Assembly: GCA_963697675.1 (NCBI GenBank)
Contig: CAVOOW010000006.1
Coordinates: 1,426,001-1,490,000, forward strand
Origin: CAVOOW01 sp963697675
GTDB taxonomy: Bacteria > Actinomycetota > Actinomycetes > JACCUZ01
Direction: 5' to 3'
Length of the DNA stretch: 64,000 nt
In this document: piece by piece, positions 17,431 to 26,938 of the stretch
Numbering within the stretch: the stretch's first letter is position 1
How the letters are laid out: each line of letters starts with the position of its first letter
Notes under the pieces: generated by a model
The model's database searches: none
What the model saw: only the letters and a program-made list of their open reading frames with translations
What the model was told of the DNA's origin: nothing
Made by a program: the position numbers and the translations under genes

Positions 17431-18913
17431 CGGTGAGGCGCGACGGCCGATCGCTCTGCTCGGTGCGGAACCCCTCGTCGGCGGCCAGCCGCTCGCCGAG
17501 CCTGCGGGCCGTGGCGGGCGCGGCGACGACGGCGATCACTGACAGCAGGATCCAGCCACCGGCAACGACCGGGAACCAGCGGGCCGGTCCCGAGTCCGGG
17601 TAGGGGAACACGTTGCGGTAGAGCGTGTATCCGAGCAGGACCAGTGCGGCGAGCGGGATGACGATCTCCCACTGCCGGACCTGGATCTTGTGCTGCACGA
17701 ACACGAGGCGGATTGCCCCGATCGTCGTGAGTACGTAGGCGACCAGCAGGATCAGCGTGCCGATCGTGCCGGACCAGCCGAACGTGTCGTTGATGTCAGC
17801 GTCGAAGGCAACAACGGAGATGACGATGATCGCGGCCATCAGGCCGACGACGACCCAGGCCGCACGGGCCGGCGTTCCCTGACTCGACACCCCGGCGAGG
17901 CCGCGCGGGCCGTCGGTCATGTCGCGGCTCATGGCGAACAGCAGCCGCGACGCGCCGACCAGGCAGGCCAGGCAGCACCCGAAGGCGCTGATCGCAGCGC
18001 CCAGGCTGACCAGGGTGCCGACCCAGGACGCGATGTAGGAGTGCCCGAGGTCGCCCACCAACGAGCCGGAGTTCTTGAATGCTTCGACCCCCTTGTCGTC
18101 GGTCCCGAAGCCCATCATCTCGATCGCCGTGACGACGACGAAGTAGACGCCACCGAAGATCGCGGTGCCGAGGATCGCTCGGGGGATCTCGCGTCCAGGG
18201 TTCGCGGTCTCCTCACCCAGGGTGGATGCTGCCTCGAAGCCGGCGAACGACAGGAAGCCGAAGACGATGCCGAGGAACACAGTCGAGGCGCCGATGCCCG
18301 CTGGGACCGTGAACACGTCGAGGGTGAAGTGCTGGTCGCCGCCGTCGGGAGGGTTGTTGCCGATCAGGCGGATCAGCACGACCGCGCACACCAGCAGGAT
18401 CAAGGCGATGGTCGCGCCCTCGATGAGCAACAGGGTGCTGGTGCCGCGCCTCGCCGGAGCAATGGTCAGTGCGAGGGCGCCGGCCAGCGCGAGGGCGGCG
18501 AGGACGAACGGCCCCCATTTCCCCGGGTTGTCCCAGATGCCGACCTTGTCGAGGAAGTCGGTGCCGAGGATGCCCGTGGCGGAGGCGGTGACAACGCCAT
18601 AGAAGACGTACGTCGCGAACAGCGCGAGGCCGCTCACGACGCCCGTGCGCGGGCCGAGGGTCGAACCGACGAAGGCGTAGACCGAACCGGAGTGCTGGTA
18701 GTACTGGCAGAGACGTACGAAGCCATAGGCGACCAGCAGGACGCCGATCGCCGCGAACAGGAACGCTAGTGGGACGGCCCGACCGACGGTCTGGGCGGTG
18801 AACTGCGGGTTGATGTTCGCCGCCATGCTGGGTGCCATCAAGGCGACCGAGAGCCCTACGGCCTGCCAGACCGTGAGGTTGCGACGCAGGCGACCATTGG
18901 GGTTTCCGGCCAT
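17423..18913 (-). CDS. APC-family amino acid/amine permease
   Basis: 496 residues from the ATG at 18913. The open frame continues far upstream, but that part runs antisense through the synthetase gene. About twelve membrane segments, beginning 'NLTVWQAVGLSVALMAPSMA' and including the APC-type 'FLSFAGFEAASTLGEE'. It imports an amino acid or amine by proton or ion symport. It leads a minus-strand operon with the amidohydrolase and M20 hydrolase and is divergent from the glutamine-synthetase-like gene; the inverted repeat at 19006-19031 in between is a likely control site for both. Confidence 0.9.
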   Translation of the reverse strand: MAGNPNGRLRRNLTVWQAVGLSVALMAPSMAANINPQFTAQTVGRAVPLAFLFAAIGVLLVAYGFVRLCQYYQHSGSVYAFVGSTLGPRTGVVSGLALFATYVFYGVVTASATGILGTDFLDKVGIWDNPGKWGPFVLAALALAGALALTIAPARRGTSTLLLIEGATIALILLVCAVVLIRLIGNNPPDGGDQHFTLDVFTVPAGIGASTVFLGIVFGFLSFAGFEAASTLGEETANPGREIPRAILGTAIFGGVYFVVVTAIEMMGFGTDDKGVEAFKNSGSLVGDLGHSYIASWVGTLVSLGAAISAFGCCLACLVGASRLLFAMSRDMTDGPRGLAGVSSQGTPARAAWVVVGLMAAIIVISVVAFDADINDTFGWSGTIGTLILLVAYVLTTIGAIRLVFVQHKIQVRQWEIVIPLAALVLLGYTLYRNVFPYPDSGPARWFPVVAGGWILLSVIAVVAAPATARRLGERLAADEGFRTEQSDRPSRLTDA

Positions 18914-19005
18914 GGAGGGCCTCCGAGAGTCGACGATGTCTCTGTCGTGTCGATGCGGGCGGAAATATCTTCTGCGATCTGAACGCAAAAAGATAGAGGC
19001 ACTTG

Positions 19006-19031
19006 CCCTTGTAACAGACGTTTCACAAGGG
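19006..19031. promoter_or_regulatory. Inverted repeat in divergent promoter region
   Basis: Perfect 7-bp arms CCCTTGT and ACAAGGG separated by 12 bp, between the permease gene and the synthetase-like gene. The spacing of arms (two turns of helix) suits a dimeric regulator; the RpiR-family protein encoded just downstream is the obvious candidate, but this is inference. Confidence 0.55.
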
Positions 19032-19105
19032 TGAGATGTTCTGTAGACAGCGACAGGGTTTGATGGAGGATCGTCGCCGGCGGGCGCCCGACCCAAGGAG
19101 TGGCT

Positions 19106-20486
19106 GTGGAGCAGCAAGAGCGAGAGCAGCAGGCCGTTGCAGCGGAGGGTCTTGTCGACCAGCTGGACCAGCAGGGGGTCGTGGGCGTCGCCGTGACCTG
19201 GGTCGACAACAGCGGAATCACGCGGGTCAAGGCCGTGCCGCTCGGCAGGCTGTCCTCGGCTGCGGCGTGGGGGATCGGCGCGTCCCCGGTCTTCGACGCA
19301 TTCCTGGTCGACGACTCGATCGTGTCCGGTCGCTATGCCGGCGGGCCGGTCGGCGACCTGCGCCTGCACCCGGATCTGGAACGCCTCACGGTCCTCGCCG
19401 AGCAGCCGGGATGGGCATGGGCCCCGGCCGATCGGTACACGCAGGAGGGCGGGGTGCACCCGCAGGACCAGCGCAGCCTGGCCAAGCGCGCTGTCGCCGA
19501 GCTGACGGCTGCCGGCCTCACGGCCAAGGCAGCGTTCGAAGTCGAGTGGGCGGTCGGCGAGGCCGGCGCGGGCGGCGCCTTCGTACCCGCCGTGGATGGC
19601 CCGGCCTACGGGTTCACCCGGCTCTCGGAACGTTCGGACTATCTGCGCGACCTGCTCGTGGCGTTCAACCGGCAAGGGGTCGCCGTCGACCAGATCCATC
19701 CCGAGTACGGCGCCGGTCAGTTCGAGATCTCCGTGGCCGCGGAGGACCCGGTCGGGGCGGCCGACACGCTCGTACTCGTTCGAGAGACCGTGCGGGCGAC
19801 CACGCGCGCGCCACGGCATGCGCGCCTCGTTCTCCCCCAAGGTGCTGGCCGAGGGCGTCGGCAACGGCGGCCACGTGCACCTGTCGGTGTGGCGCGGCGG
19901 GCAGAACCTGTTCACCGGCGGCAGCCAGCAGCACGGACTGACCGACGAAGCGGCCGCCTTCACTGCGGGCATCCTGGCGCGCCTGCCTGCGCTGCTCGCG
20001 GTCGGGGCACCGTCGGTCGCGAGCTATCTGCGGCTGATCCCGCACCACTGGGCCGGTGCGTTCCAGGCCTGGGGGCCGGAGAACCGCGAGACCGCTCTGC
20101 GCGTGGTCGCCGGGTCGCCCGGGAACCAGACCCGTGCCGCCAACCTCGAGGTCAAGGCGTTCGACCTCGCCGCCAACCCCTATCTCGTCGTTGCGGGACT
20201 GCTCTACGCCGGGCTCGCCGGACTGAGCGACGGCGCGGTCCTGCCCGCATCGATCGACGTCGACCCGGCGTCACTGTCCGACATCGAGAGGGCGCAGCGC
20301 GGCATCGTCGCGCTCCCGAGCTCGCTGTCCGACGTCGCGGACGCCTTCGAAGCCGATGCCGTGCTGACCTCCGCGTTCGGTACCGAGCTCGCGGCCACCA
20401 TCGTCGACGTACGTCGCGCCGAGGTTGACCTGTTCGCCGACGCGAAACCGGAGGACATCGCCGCAGCCGTCCGTTGGCGCTACTGA
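19106..20486 (+). CDS. Glutamine-synthetase-family ligase (one frameshift)
   Basis: A type I GS-fold protein of about 460 residues. The chosen GTG at 19106 has AAGGAG five bases upstream; a GTG at 19100 is too close to it. Catalytic landmarks: 'FEVEWAVG', 'QIHPEYGAGQFEISVA' (metal glutamates), 'GGHVHLSVW' (ATP/metal histidine) and 'GPENRETALRV' (substrate arginine). The frame breaks in a CG-dinucleotide run near 19805, between 'RETVRATTR' and 'HGMRASFSPKV'. Divergence from true glutamine synthetase and the presence of a permease, an amidohydrolase and an M20 hydrolase suggest gamma-glutamylation of an amine or amino compound for catabolism (GlnA3/PuuA-like); this is inference. Confidence 0.87.
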
Positions 20487-20506
20487 GCACCGCGCGAACT
20501 CCGCGG

Positions 20507-21376
20507 ATGTCCGCCCGAAAATCGCGGCCCACCAAGACCGTCGCGGAGCTGCTGCGGGCGGGCCGTGGCGACCTGACGCCGGCGGAGCTGCGAGTCGCCC
20601 AGGCGTTGCTGGCCGACTATCCGGCGGCCGGGCTGCAGACCGTCGCCGCGCTGGCCGCAGTCGCGGGGGTGAGCGCTCCGACCGTCGTGCGCTTCGTGTC
20701 CAAGCTGGGCTTCCCGGGTTACGCGACGCTGCAGAATCGCCTGCGCGCCGAGCTCTCGGCCCGGTCGGTCGGCCCGGTCGAGCTCTATCCGGATCTGAGC
20801 GCCGACGGGCGGGACAGCCCGCTGTTGCGCCGGTGCCAGCAGACGATCGGCCGCGCCGTCACCGAGAGCATGCGCGAGCTCGACCCGGTCGAGCTCGACC
20901 GCGCGGTCGAGCTGATCGCCGATCGCGACCGAGAGGTCGTGCTCACTGGGGGCCGCGTCTCGTCGACGCATGCGGAGTATCTCGGGCGCTATCTCGCGCT
21001 GTTGCGTCCCGGCGTGCGCTATCTGCAGCCGGACAGGGCGGCCCGGGACGCTGCCCTGCTCGACGTCGGCCGGCGCTCGACGCTGGTCGTGTTCGACTAT
21101 CGGCGCTATGACGGCGAGGTCGTGGAGTTCGGCAGGGAGGGTGCGCGGCGCGGCGCAAAGGTGGTGCTGTTCACCGATCCCTACCTGAGCCCGCTCGCGT
21201 CGTCGGCGACCGTCCTGCTGACGACGGTCGTCGACGGTCCCCGCCCGTTCCTGACCCTCGCGCCCGCTCTCGCCGTCGTGGAGTCGATCGTTCTCGGCGT
21301 GGTGGAGGCATCGGGGACACGGCTGCGTCGGCGGCTGGAGTCGTTCGACCGGCTCACCGCCCGCGACCCCCGCTGA
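20507..21376 (+). CDS. RpiR/MurR-family transcriptional regulator
   Basis: 289 residues from the ATG at 20507; a TTG at 20474 inside the synthetase gene is the alternative. N-terminal RpiR helix-turn-helix domain ('LTPAELRVAQALLADYPAAG', 'VAGVSAPTVVRFVSKLGFPG') and a C-terminal SIS domain ('REVVLTGGRVSSTHAEYLGR'). RpiR proteins sense phosphosugars or, in amine and amino-acid clusters, other small molecules through the SIS domain. Adjacent and co-oriented with the GS-like gene, it probably regulates this cluster. Confidence 0.9.
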   Translation: MSARKSRPTKTVAELLRAGRGDLTPAELRVAQALLADYPAAGLQTVAALAAVAGVSAPTVVRFVSKLGFPGYATLQNRLRAELSARSVGPVELYPDLSADGRDSPLLRRCQQTIGRAVTESMRELDPVELDRAVELIADRDREVVLTGGRVSSTHAEYLGRYLALLRPGVRYLQPDRAARDAALLDVGRRSTLVVFDYRRYDGEVVEFGREGARRGAKVVLFTDPYLSPLASSATVLLTTVVDGPRPFLTLAPALAVVESIVLGVVEASGTRLRRRLESFDRLTARDPR

Positions 21377-21405
21377 TCCTCCGACTGCGGAATCGACCCT
21401 CGGGG

Positions 21406-22404
<999 letters not shown>

Positions 22405-22431
22405 GGTCGCCAACGTATCTGCCGCCGACCG

Positions 22432-22548
22432 GGCCTTCACAGGGTGTGGGACGGCCTAGCCATCTACCAGGTGTACGGACGGGCCGGCCTTCACAAGGTG
22501 TACGGACGGGCCGGCCTTCACAAGGCGTACGGACGGTCCGCCAGGCGT
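22432..22548. repeat. 27-bp tandem repeat, about 3.5 copies
   Basis: Two almost perfect 27-bp units begin at 22469 and 22496 (AGGTGTACGGACGGGCCGGC followed by CTTCACA), with a third partial unit at 22523 and a degenerate one before them. They lie upstream of the aldo/keto reductase start and beyond the end of the ABC-2 permease gene. The GGCCGGCC centre of each unit is itself palindromic. Confidence 0.8.
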
Positions 22549-22608
22549 GCACGCATTGCGAACCGTCCGCCAGCATGCTGAACGTGGTCGATTCCGGGGC
22601 TCGCGGTG

Positions 22609-23364
22609 TCAGTCGTAGCGGCGGATCAGGCGCACGTTGAGGATCACCATCACGAGACCCGAGACGGCGACGACGGCGAAGCCCCTGCCGATGGCCGCCC
22701 AGTTGAAGTCCTCGAGGATGAGCGACCGCATCCCCTCCATGATGTAGGTGACCGGGTTGAACGTCGCCGCGATCTCCATCGGCCGGGTGAGCATGTCGCG
22801 CGGGACGAAGTTCGGGGTGAGGAACAGCAGCGGGAAGAACACCAACGAGCCAGAGTTGGTCGCGGCGGCACTGCGTGTCTTGAGTGCGATCACCTGCATG
22901 AACCCGGAGTAGACGACGCCCCACGACGCGGTCAACGCGAGAAGCAGCAGGAAGCCGAACGGCCCGCTGGCGATCGTGATGCCGAACGGCAGCGCTATGG
23001 CCACCATGACCACCGTGATCGCCAAGGTCTTCACCGCCTCGGCGGCCAGCCGCCCGAGCACGAGGGCTGTCCTCGACACCGGTGCGGCCCGCAGCTTGTC
23101 GAAGTAGCCGCCCTCGATGTCCTCGACGAGATAGAGCGCTGCACTCCCGAACGAGGCGGCCAGCAGCAGCGAGCTCGGCAGCTGGAACGCGGCGTAGCCC
23201 TGACCCTTCAGGAACGGCGTCGAGTCGGACGGGAAGATCTTGCCGGCCTGGCCGACGTTGACCACGAGGAAGAACAACGGGATGAACAAGGTGGGCAGCA
23301 GGGCCTCGGGAGTGCGGAGCGACTCGCGGATCGCACGTTGCCCGAGCAGCGCGGTCTGACTCAT
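22609..23364 (-). CDS. ABC-2 type exporter permease
   Basis: 251 residues from the ATG at 23364, which is preceded by a good GAGGAGGG ribosome site. Six membrane segments, for example 'LLPTLFIPLFFLVVNVGQ', the 'LVEDIEGGYFDKLRAAPVSR' amphipathic stretch typical of DrrB/ABC2_membrane proteins, and 'FFPLLFLTPNFVPRDML'. It follows the ATPase gene by 73 bp and forms an exporter with it, most likely for a hydrophobic compound or lipid. The substrate is not evident. Confidence 0.92.
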   Translation of the reverse strand: MSQTALLGQRAIRESLRTPEALLPTLFIPLFFLVVNVGQAGKIFPSDSTPFLKGQGYAAFQLPSSLLLAASFGSAALYLVEDIEGGYFDKLRAAPVSRTALVLGRLAAEAVKTLAITVVMVAIALPFGITIASGPFGFLLLLALTASWGVVYSGFMQVIALKTRSAAATNSGSLVFFPLLFLTPNFVPRDMLTRPMEIAATFNPVTYIMEGMRSLILEDFNWAAIGRGFAVVAVSGLVMVILNVRLIRRYD

Positions 23365-23437
23365 GAGCCCTCCTCGCTGTCGCTCGTCGGGCGCACTCGC
23401 AAAGGACGCTGTGCCAATGGTGAGCTCCCAGGCCTGC

Positions 23438-24238
23438 TCATGCCTGCACCTCCTGCACGTCGCCGGCAACACGTTCTCGGGTGCGTCCGGTCAGGTCGAG
23501 GAACACCTCGTCGAGGGTCGGCTCGTGGTCCAGCGACCGCCGTTGTCGCAGCTCGGATTTCAACTGCGTCGGCGTCCCTTCCGAGACGATGCGACCGTCG
23601 TCGATGATCGCCAGCCGCTCGCAGAGCTGGTCGGCTTCTTCGAGGTATTGCGTGGTGAGGAAGATCGTGGTGCCGCGCTCGTTGATGCGCCGCAGCTCTT
23701 CCCAGACCGTGAGGCGGCTGGCGGGGTCGAGGCCGGTGGTCGGTTCGTCGAGGAACAACACCTCGGGTTCGTGGACGAGAGCGGAGGCGAGGTCAAGGCG
23801 GCGCTTCATGCCCCCGGAGTAGCCCTTGATGCGCCGGTCCGCTGCCTCGACGAGGTCGACGAGCTCGAGCAGCTCGCCGGCCCGCTCGAGGGCCTTCGCC
23901 CGTGAGCTGCCGAACAGCCGGGCTTGCAGGACGAGCAGCTCGCGGCCGGTCTGGCGCGGGTCCAGCCCGGCTTCCTGCAGCGCGACGCCGATCTTCCGGC
24001 GGGCGGCGTCCGGCTCGGCGGCCACGTCGACCCCGGCGACCTTGGCGGAGCCCGACGTGATGGTCATGAGAGTCGTCAGCATCCGGACGGTCGTCGACTT
24101 GCCGGCCCCGTTGGGTCCGAGGAAGCCGAACACCTCGCCGGCAGAAACGCGCAGGTCGACACCGCGCACGGCTTCGACCACCCCGCCGCGACCGCTGTAG
24201 TGCTTGACCAGCTGGTTGGCTTCCACCGCAAGAGTCAT
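23438..24238 (-). CDS. ABC exporter ATPase
   Basis: 266 residues. Walker A 'GPNGAGKSTTVRML', signature 'YSGGMKRRLDLASAL', Walker B 'VLFLDEPTTGLDP', H-loop 'FLTTQYLEEADQL' and the CcmA/DrrA-like C-terminus 'EPTLDEVFLDLTG'. It is encoded immediately upstream of its membrane partner and energises the exporter. It is closely similar in layout to the DrrA-like protein at 5583, but this pair is intact. Confidence 0.93.
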   Translation of the reverse strand: MTLAVEANQLVKHYSGRGGVVEAVRGVDLRVSAGEVFGFLGPNGAGKSTTVRMLTTLMTITSGSAKVAGVDVAAEPDAARRKIGVALQEAGLDPRQTGRELLVLQARLFGSSRAKALERAGELLELVDLVEAADRRIKGYSGGMKRRLDLASALVHEPEVLFLDEPTTGLDPASRLTVWEELRRINERGTTIFLTTQYLEEADQLCERLAIIDDGRIVSEGTPTQLKSELRQRRSLDHEPTLDEVFLDLTGRTRERVAGDVQEVQA

Positions 24239-24305
24239 GATCCAACCCTAGGTCGCGGCACCGACGGGCAAGAATGGTCGGGGCACCGACAACAAGAATG
24301 GGCGA

Positions 24306-24566
24306 GGTCCCGACTGCACTGGTGCATAGTCGGTGCCGATGCGGCGCTGCCGGCGGACGCGACCGACGCGCAGCTCGACCCCGTCGGCGACAACATCTAA
24401 CGCACGTTCTGGCTCAGCCACGTCTATCCGCTCGGCCGGATCAACATCAACTTCACCCTGGCGGGCAGCTCGGTCGGAGTGTTCCAGCGGGTCTACATCG
24501 GCACCGCGAAGGAGAAGCTGGGCGACAAGTACGGGCCGCGCCCCGAGGGTCGTGCCGATGCGGGTT
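24306..24566 (+). pseudogene. Protein remnant with an internal stop
   Basis: One frame reads protein-like text 'ADATDAQLDPVGDNI', a TAA at 24398, then 'RTFWLSHVYPLGRININ', 'SSVGVFQRVYIGTAKEKLG' and 'DKYGPRPEGRADAG' to a TGA. No start signal is seen. The family was not recognised. It appears to be a leftover of a longer gene in a decayed stretch. Confidence 0.35.
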
Positions 24567-24610
24567 GACGGCACGCTCACGGTTCATGTCACGGTACACA
24601 CGGCCGTTTC

Positions 24611-25140
24611 TCATACGTACGCGAGAGGACCGACTCGGCCAGCAGCAGAAGGGGCTCCCTCGGTTCGCTGAGCACGACGGAACCCCTCGCCGTACATCCG
24701 CACAGCAATGTCCACGGCCTGCTTCGGCGTCTTGATGTTGAGCTGCCGGAACAACACGGCGAGATCGCTCCAGGTCCTGGGCCGTCCCGCGGCCAGCTTC
24801 ATGGCGAGGAGATTCTGCGGTGATGACACAGCGACCTGCAAACCCTCGATGTCCAGTGAGACCGGGTTGTCATCGCGTCCGGGATGAACGGACGCGCGGC
24901 GTCGCTCAGCCAGCCGACCGGAAGGCCGAGCTCCTCCGCCATGGCGGCGGCGACTTTCGCAACCGTGTCGGCGGATCAAACAGTGCGTCGATGTGCCGGG
25001 TGGTGCGCCGAGTGTCGAACGCGTTGCCAAGGCCATGGCGGCCCCCGTGCCCACTTCGACGGGTAGAGGTGCCCTACCACGCCCTCGGCTGACAACCGGC
25101 GACCAAGCTCGGTGAGCAGCTCGTATAATCGGTCGACATC
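24611..25140 (-). pseudogene. Nucleotidyltransferase-like gene (DUF6036/AbiEii type), broken
   Basis: Protein pieces in at least three frames line up in order on the minus strand: 'DRLYELLTELGRRLSAEGVV', 'GAAMAL', 'FDTRRTTRHIDALFDPP', 'KVAAAMAEELGLPVGWLSD', then 'VSLDIEGLQVAVSSPQNLLA', 'MKLAAGRPRTWSDLAVLFRQ' and 'RMYGEGF'. This order (G-A-x-A-L, T-x-D-I/A-D-like, late K-x-x-A-G/R-R) resembles nucleotidyltransferases of the DUF6036 and AbiEii classes, which occur in toxin-antitoxin and phage-defence loci. Several frame breaks within 500 bp, unlike the single breaks elsewhere, suggest real decay. The family call is by pattern only. Confidence 0.5.
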
Positions 25141-25918
25141 TGGGCGGCGCTCTGGCAGGCGCGTCGACGTCACGATGGTGCAGCGGTCGTCCACGCAGAT
25201 CGTCGGCCGAGCCAGGAGAAGGCGATGGGCGCCGTTCGGGGAGGCATGGTGCGGGCTGCCAGCGTGCCGACCACCTTCAGCGGGAACCACCGAGGAGTCC
25301 GAATGGATCCGCAGCGACGGGTCTACGGCGGCTGAGTGGGCCGGCTTCCTGCTGGACAAGCCGAGGCGACTCGGGCCGTCGTCAAGCAGCGTGGGTTCCG
25401 GCGCACATCGACGTCGGCGCGTCCGGCGCGCGGGAACGGCGACATCAGCTGAAGTCCGGGGTCGACGTCGTGCGACTCAGCAGGGACGCAGTCGTTCTTC
25501 CGACGGTACGGAGCTGCCGGCGACCTTGTCGCTACGCGAGGATACGGGTCGTGAACGGCTGGGCAGCCGACTCGTCTGCAGGAGGTCGCGACAAGGTCGG
25601 GAAGGTCTGGGGCCTCGGTTCGGACACCGCCAAGGACCCTGGCCCCTGGGAGGTGAGCAGCGCACATGTGGAAGCCGTCTCACGAGGCCTGCAGCTCGGC
25701 GTCGACTGCACCCGCGGCCTCGTCGAGGCGCTCAGCTCAAGGCCCGGCGTGGGCTCCCGACGCCGAGCCATCGCCTGCAGGAGGCGCATCACCGAGCTGA
25801 CCTCCGGCTGGCTGCGAGCCAGCGAGTGCAGCTGATCCGCCGCAGGGTCTGAGCCAGCGGGCATGGACGTTTCGTCAACATCTGGAAACACCGCCCGGTC
25901 AAGGGAGAAGATGGCGAG
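25141..25918. other. Stretch without a convincing gene
   Basis: Open frames exist on both strands, but none shows a recognisable family, a good ribosome site or consistent coding character. One plus-strand frame (25470-25835) has modest protein-like text around 'ADSSAGGRDKVGKVWGLG'. Together with the remnant and the broken nucleotidyltransferase before it, the region looks like a decayed insertion. Confidence 0.5.
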
Positions 25919-26362
25919 ATGACTGAGCCAGCCGCTCCTGAGTCCTGTCACCGTCTCGCCCGTTGCTACAGCGCCCTGACGAGGGGCCTGTTCTACCCCG
26001 GCAGTGAGGGCGACTCTCCCTTCCTGCCGTTCGCCTGCGCATACGAGGGTACGAAGGTCACGCTCGACGCCTTCCTGCCGCACCTTCATCTCGCTCCCTT
26101 CTGGGAGGTGGACATCCGAGACGGCGATGCGTGGCTCAAGCAGGTCATCGCGAACTACACGGCAGACGGCGATGCGGAGATCGTGGCCGCCTACACCGAT
26201 CTGCGAAAGGTCATGAGGGCGACGCTGTCCAGCAAGGTCAGCCTCGTGCACGCGGCAGCAAAGCCTGGACTGCCGACGTTTCACAAGGCGCGCGTCTTCC
26301 TTGTCGGCACTGCTCACCCGTCCGGCATTGCGGGGCTGATGAGCTACAGCGTCGAGACGTAG
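25919..26362 (+). CDS. NuiA-like nuclease inhibitor protein
   Basis: 147 residues. The N-terminal 'LTRGLFYPGSEGDSPFLPF' and the C-terminal 'ARVFLVGTAHPSGIAGLMS' ending in 'YSVET' match the layout of NuiA, the nuclease A inhibitor of Anabaena ('LLYMSESDYPF' and 'YIVGKTPSGKLAG...VVET'). NuiA binds and blocks the sugar-nonspecific nuclease NucA. No NucA-type nuclease is visible in the window, so the partner, if any, is elsewhere. It lies at the edge of a decayed stretch and is the only intact gene there. The call rests on recalled similarity at both ends. Confidence 0.6.
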   Translation: MTEPAAPESCHRLARCYSALTRGLFYPGSEGDSPFLPFACAYEGTKVTLDAFLPHLHLAPFWEVDIRDGDAWLKQVIANYTADGDAEIVAAYTDLRKVMRATLSSKVSLVHAAAKPGLPTFHKARVFLVGTAHPSGIAGLMSYSVET

Positions 26363-26393
26363 CCGATCGCTCAACGCGTCCAGGCCAACTGGC

Positions 26394-26441
26394 TGGTCCA
26401 GCAAAGAACGGTGCGTCTGATCCAGCAAAGGATGGTGCGTG
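26394..26441. repeat. 24-bp direct repeat, two copies
   Basis: Two adjacent units, TGGTCCAGCAAAGAACGGTG and TGATCCAGCAAAGGATGGTG (each plus CGTN), fill the gap between the stop codons of the convergent NuiA-like and TrmO genes. No hairpin of terminator type is evident. Confidence 0.6.
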
Positions 26442-26447
26442 GACCAG

Positions 26448-26861
26448 TCAGCGCTCCCCGATCGCCTCGAGGACGGGCTTGACGTCGAGGACCGGTGTTC
26501 CGTCGAGGGCCTCGAGATCGCGCACCTGGAACCGGGTGCCCTCGATCGCGACGATGTGGACCCGGTGCAGTCCGATCGGGTTGGGTCGATCCGGGGATCG
26601 CGTGCTGAACACCCCGCGAAGCGCGGCGCTGGCGTCGCCGCGCGGGTGCACCACAAGAACATCGCGGGCCGCTCGATCGAGCCAGGTCAGCAGCAGGATG
26701 TCGCTGCCGACCGTGAGTTCGCGGATCGCCTCTGACACCCGATCGTCGAAGACGACCCACGCCGGCGGAGATCCCTCGTCGCCTTGCTTCGGTGCGGTCT
26801 CCCGATCCTGGAGCGGAGACTCGACCCAGCCGATCGGCCGCACGTCATAGCTCGAGTTCAC
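26448..26861 (-). CDS. trmO: tRNA (N6-threonylcarbamoyl-A37)-N6-methyltransferase TrmO
   Basis: 137 residues from a GTG at 26861 ('NSSYDVRPIGWVESPL'). TsaA/YaeB/TrmO beta-barrel features: 'RPIGWVESPLQDRETAPKQG' near the start, 'LLLTWLDRAARDVLVVHPRG', and the family signature 'GVFSTRSPDRPNPIGLHRV'. TrmO uses S-adenosylmethionine to methylate t6A37 of certain tRNAs, typically tRNA-Thr. Only the N-terminal catalytic barrel is present, without the extra C-terminal domain of the E. coli enzyme. Its frame is open into the upstream DUF2786 gene with no stop between them. Confidence 0.87.
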   Translation of the reverse strand: MNSSYDVRPIGWVESPLQDRETAPKQGDEGSPPAWVVFDDRVSEAIRELTVGSDILLLTWLDRAARDVLVVHPRGDASAALRGVFSTRSPDRPNPIGLHRVHIVAIEGTRFQVRDLEALDGTPVLDVKPVLEAIGER

Positions 26862-26938
26862 CGGTGACCTCCGGGTACGCCTCGCTCGGGGACGGCATCT
26901 GTCGCGTGGCGAGGCTAGTGACGTCTGCGACGGTCCTG

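Noticed and set aside
18914..19972. 350-codon N-terminal extension of the APC permease frame
   Set aside because: It runs antisense to the glutamine-synthetase-like gene and has no domain; the permease has a normal N-terminus at 18913.
19100..20428. 442-residue reading of the synthetase-like gene in one frame
   Set aside because: After about 19810 that frame becomes Arg-rich nonsense, whereas the neighbouring frame continues the GS catalytic motifs.
22432..22548. CRISPR array
   Set aside because: The units are contiguous with no unique spacers, and no cas gene is in the window. The same applies to the arrays at 48411-48678.
25470..25835. Plus-strand 121-codon frame as a gene
   Set aside because: No ribosome site, no recognisable family, and it sits in a decayed region with equally long frames on both strands.
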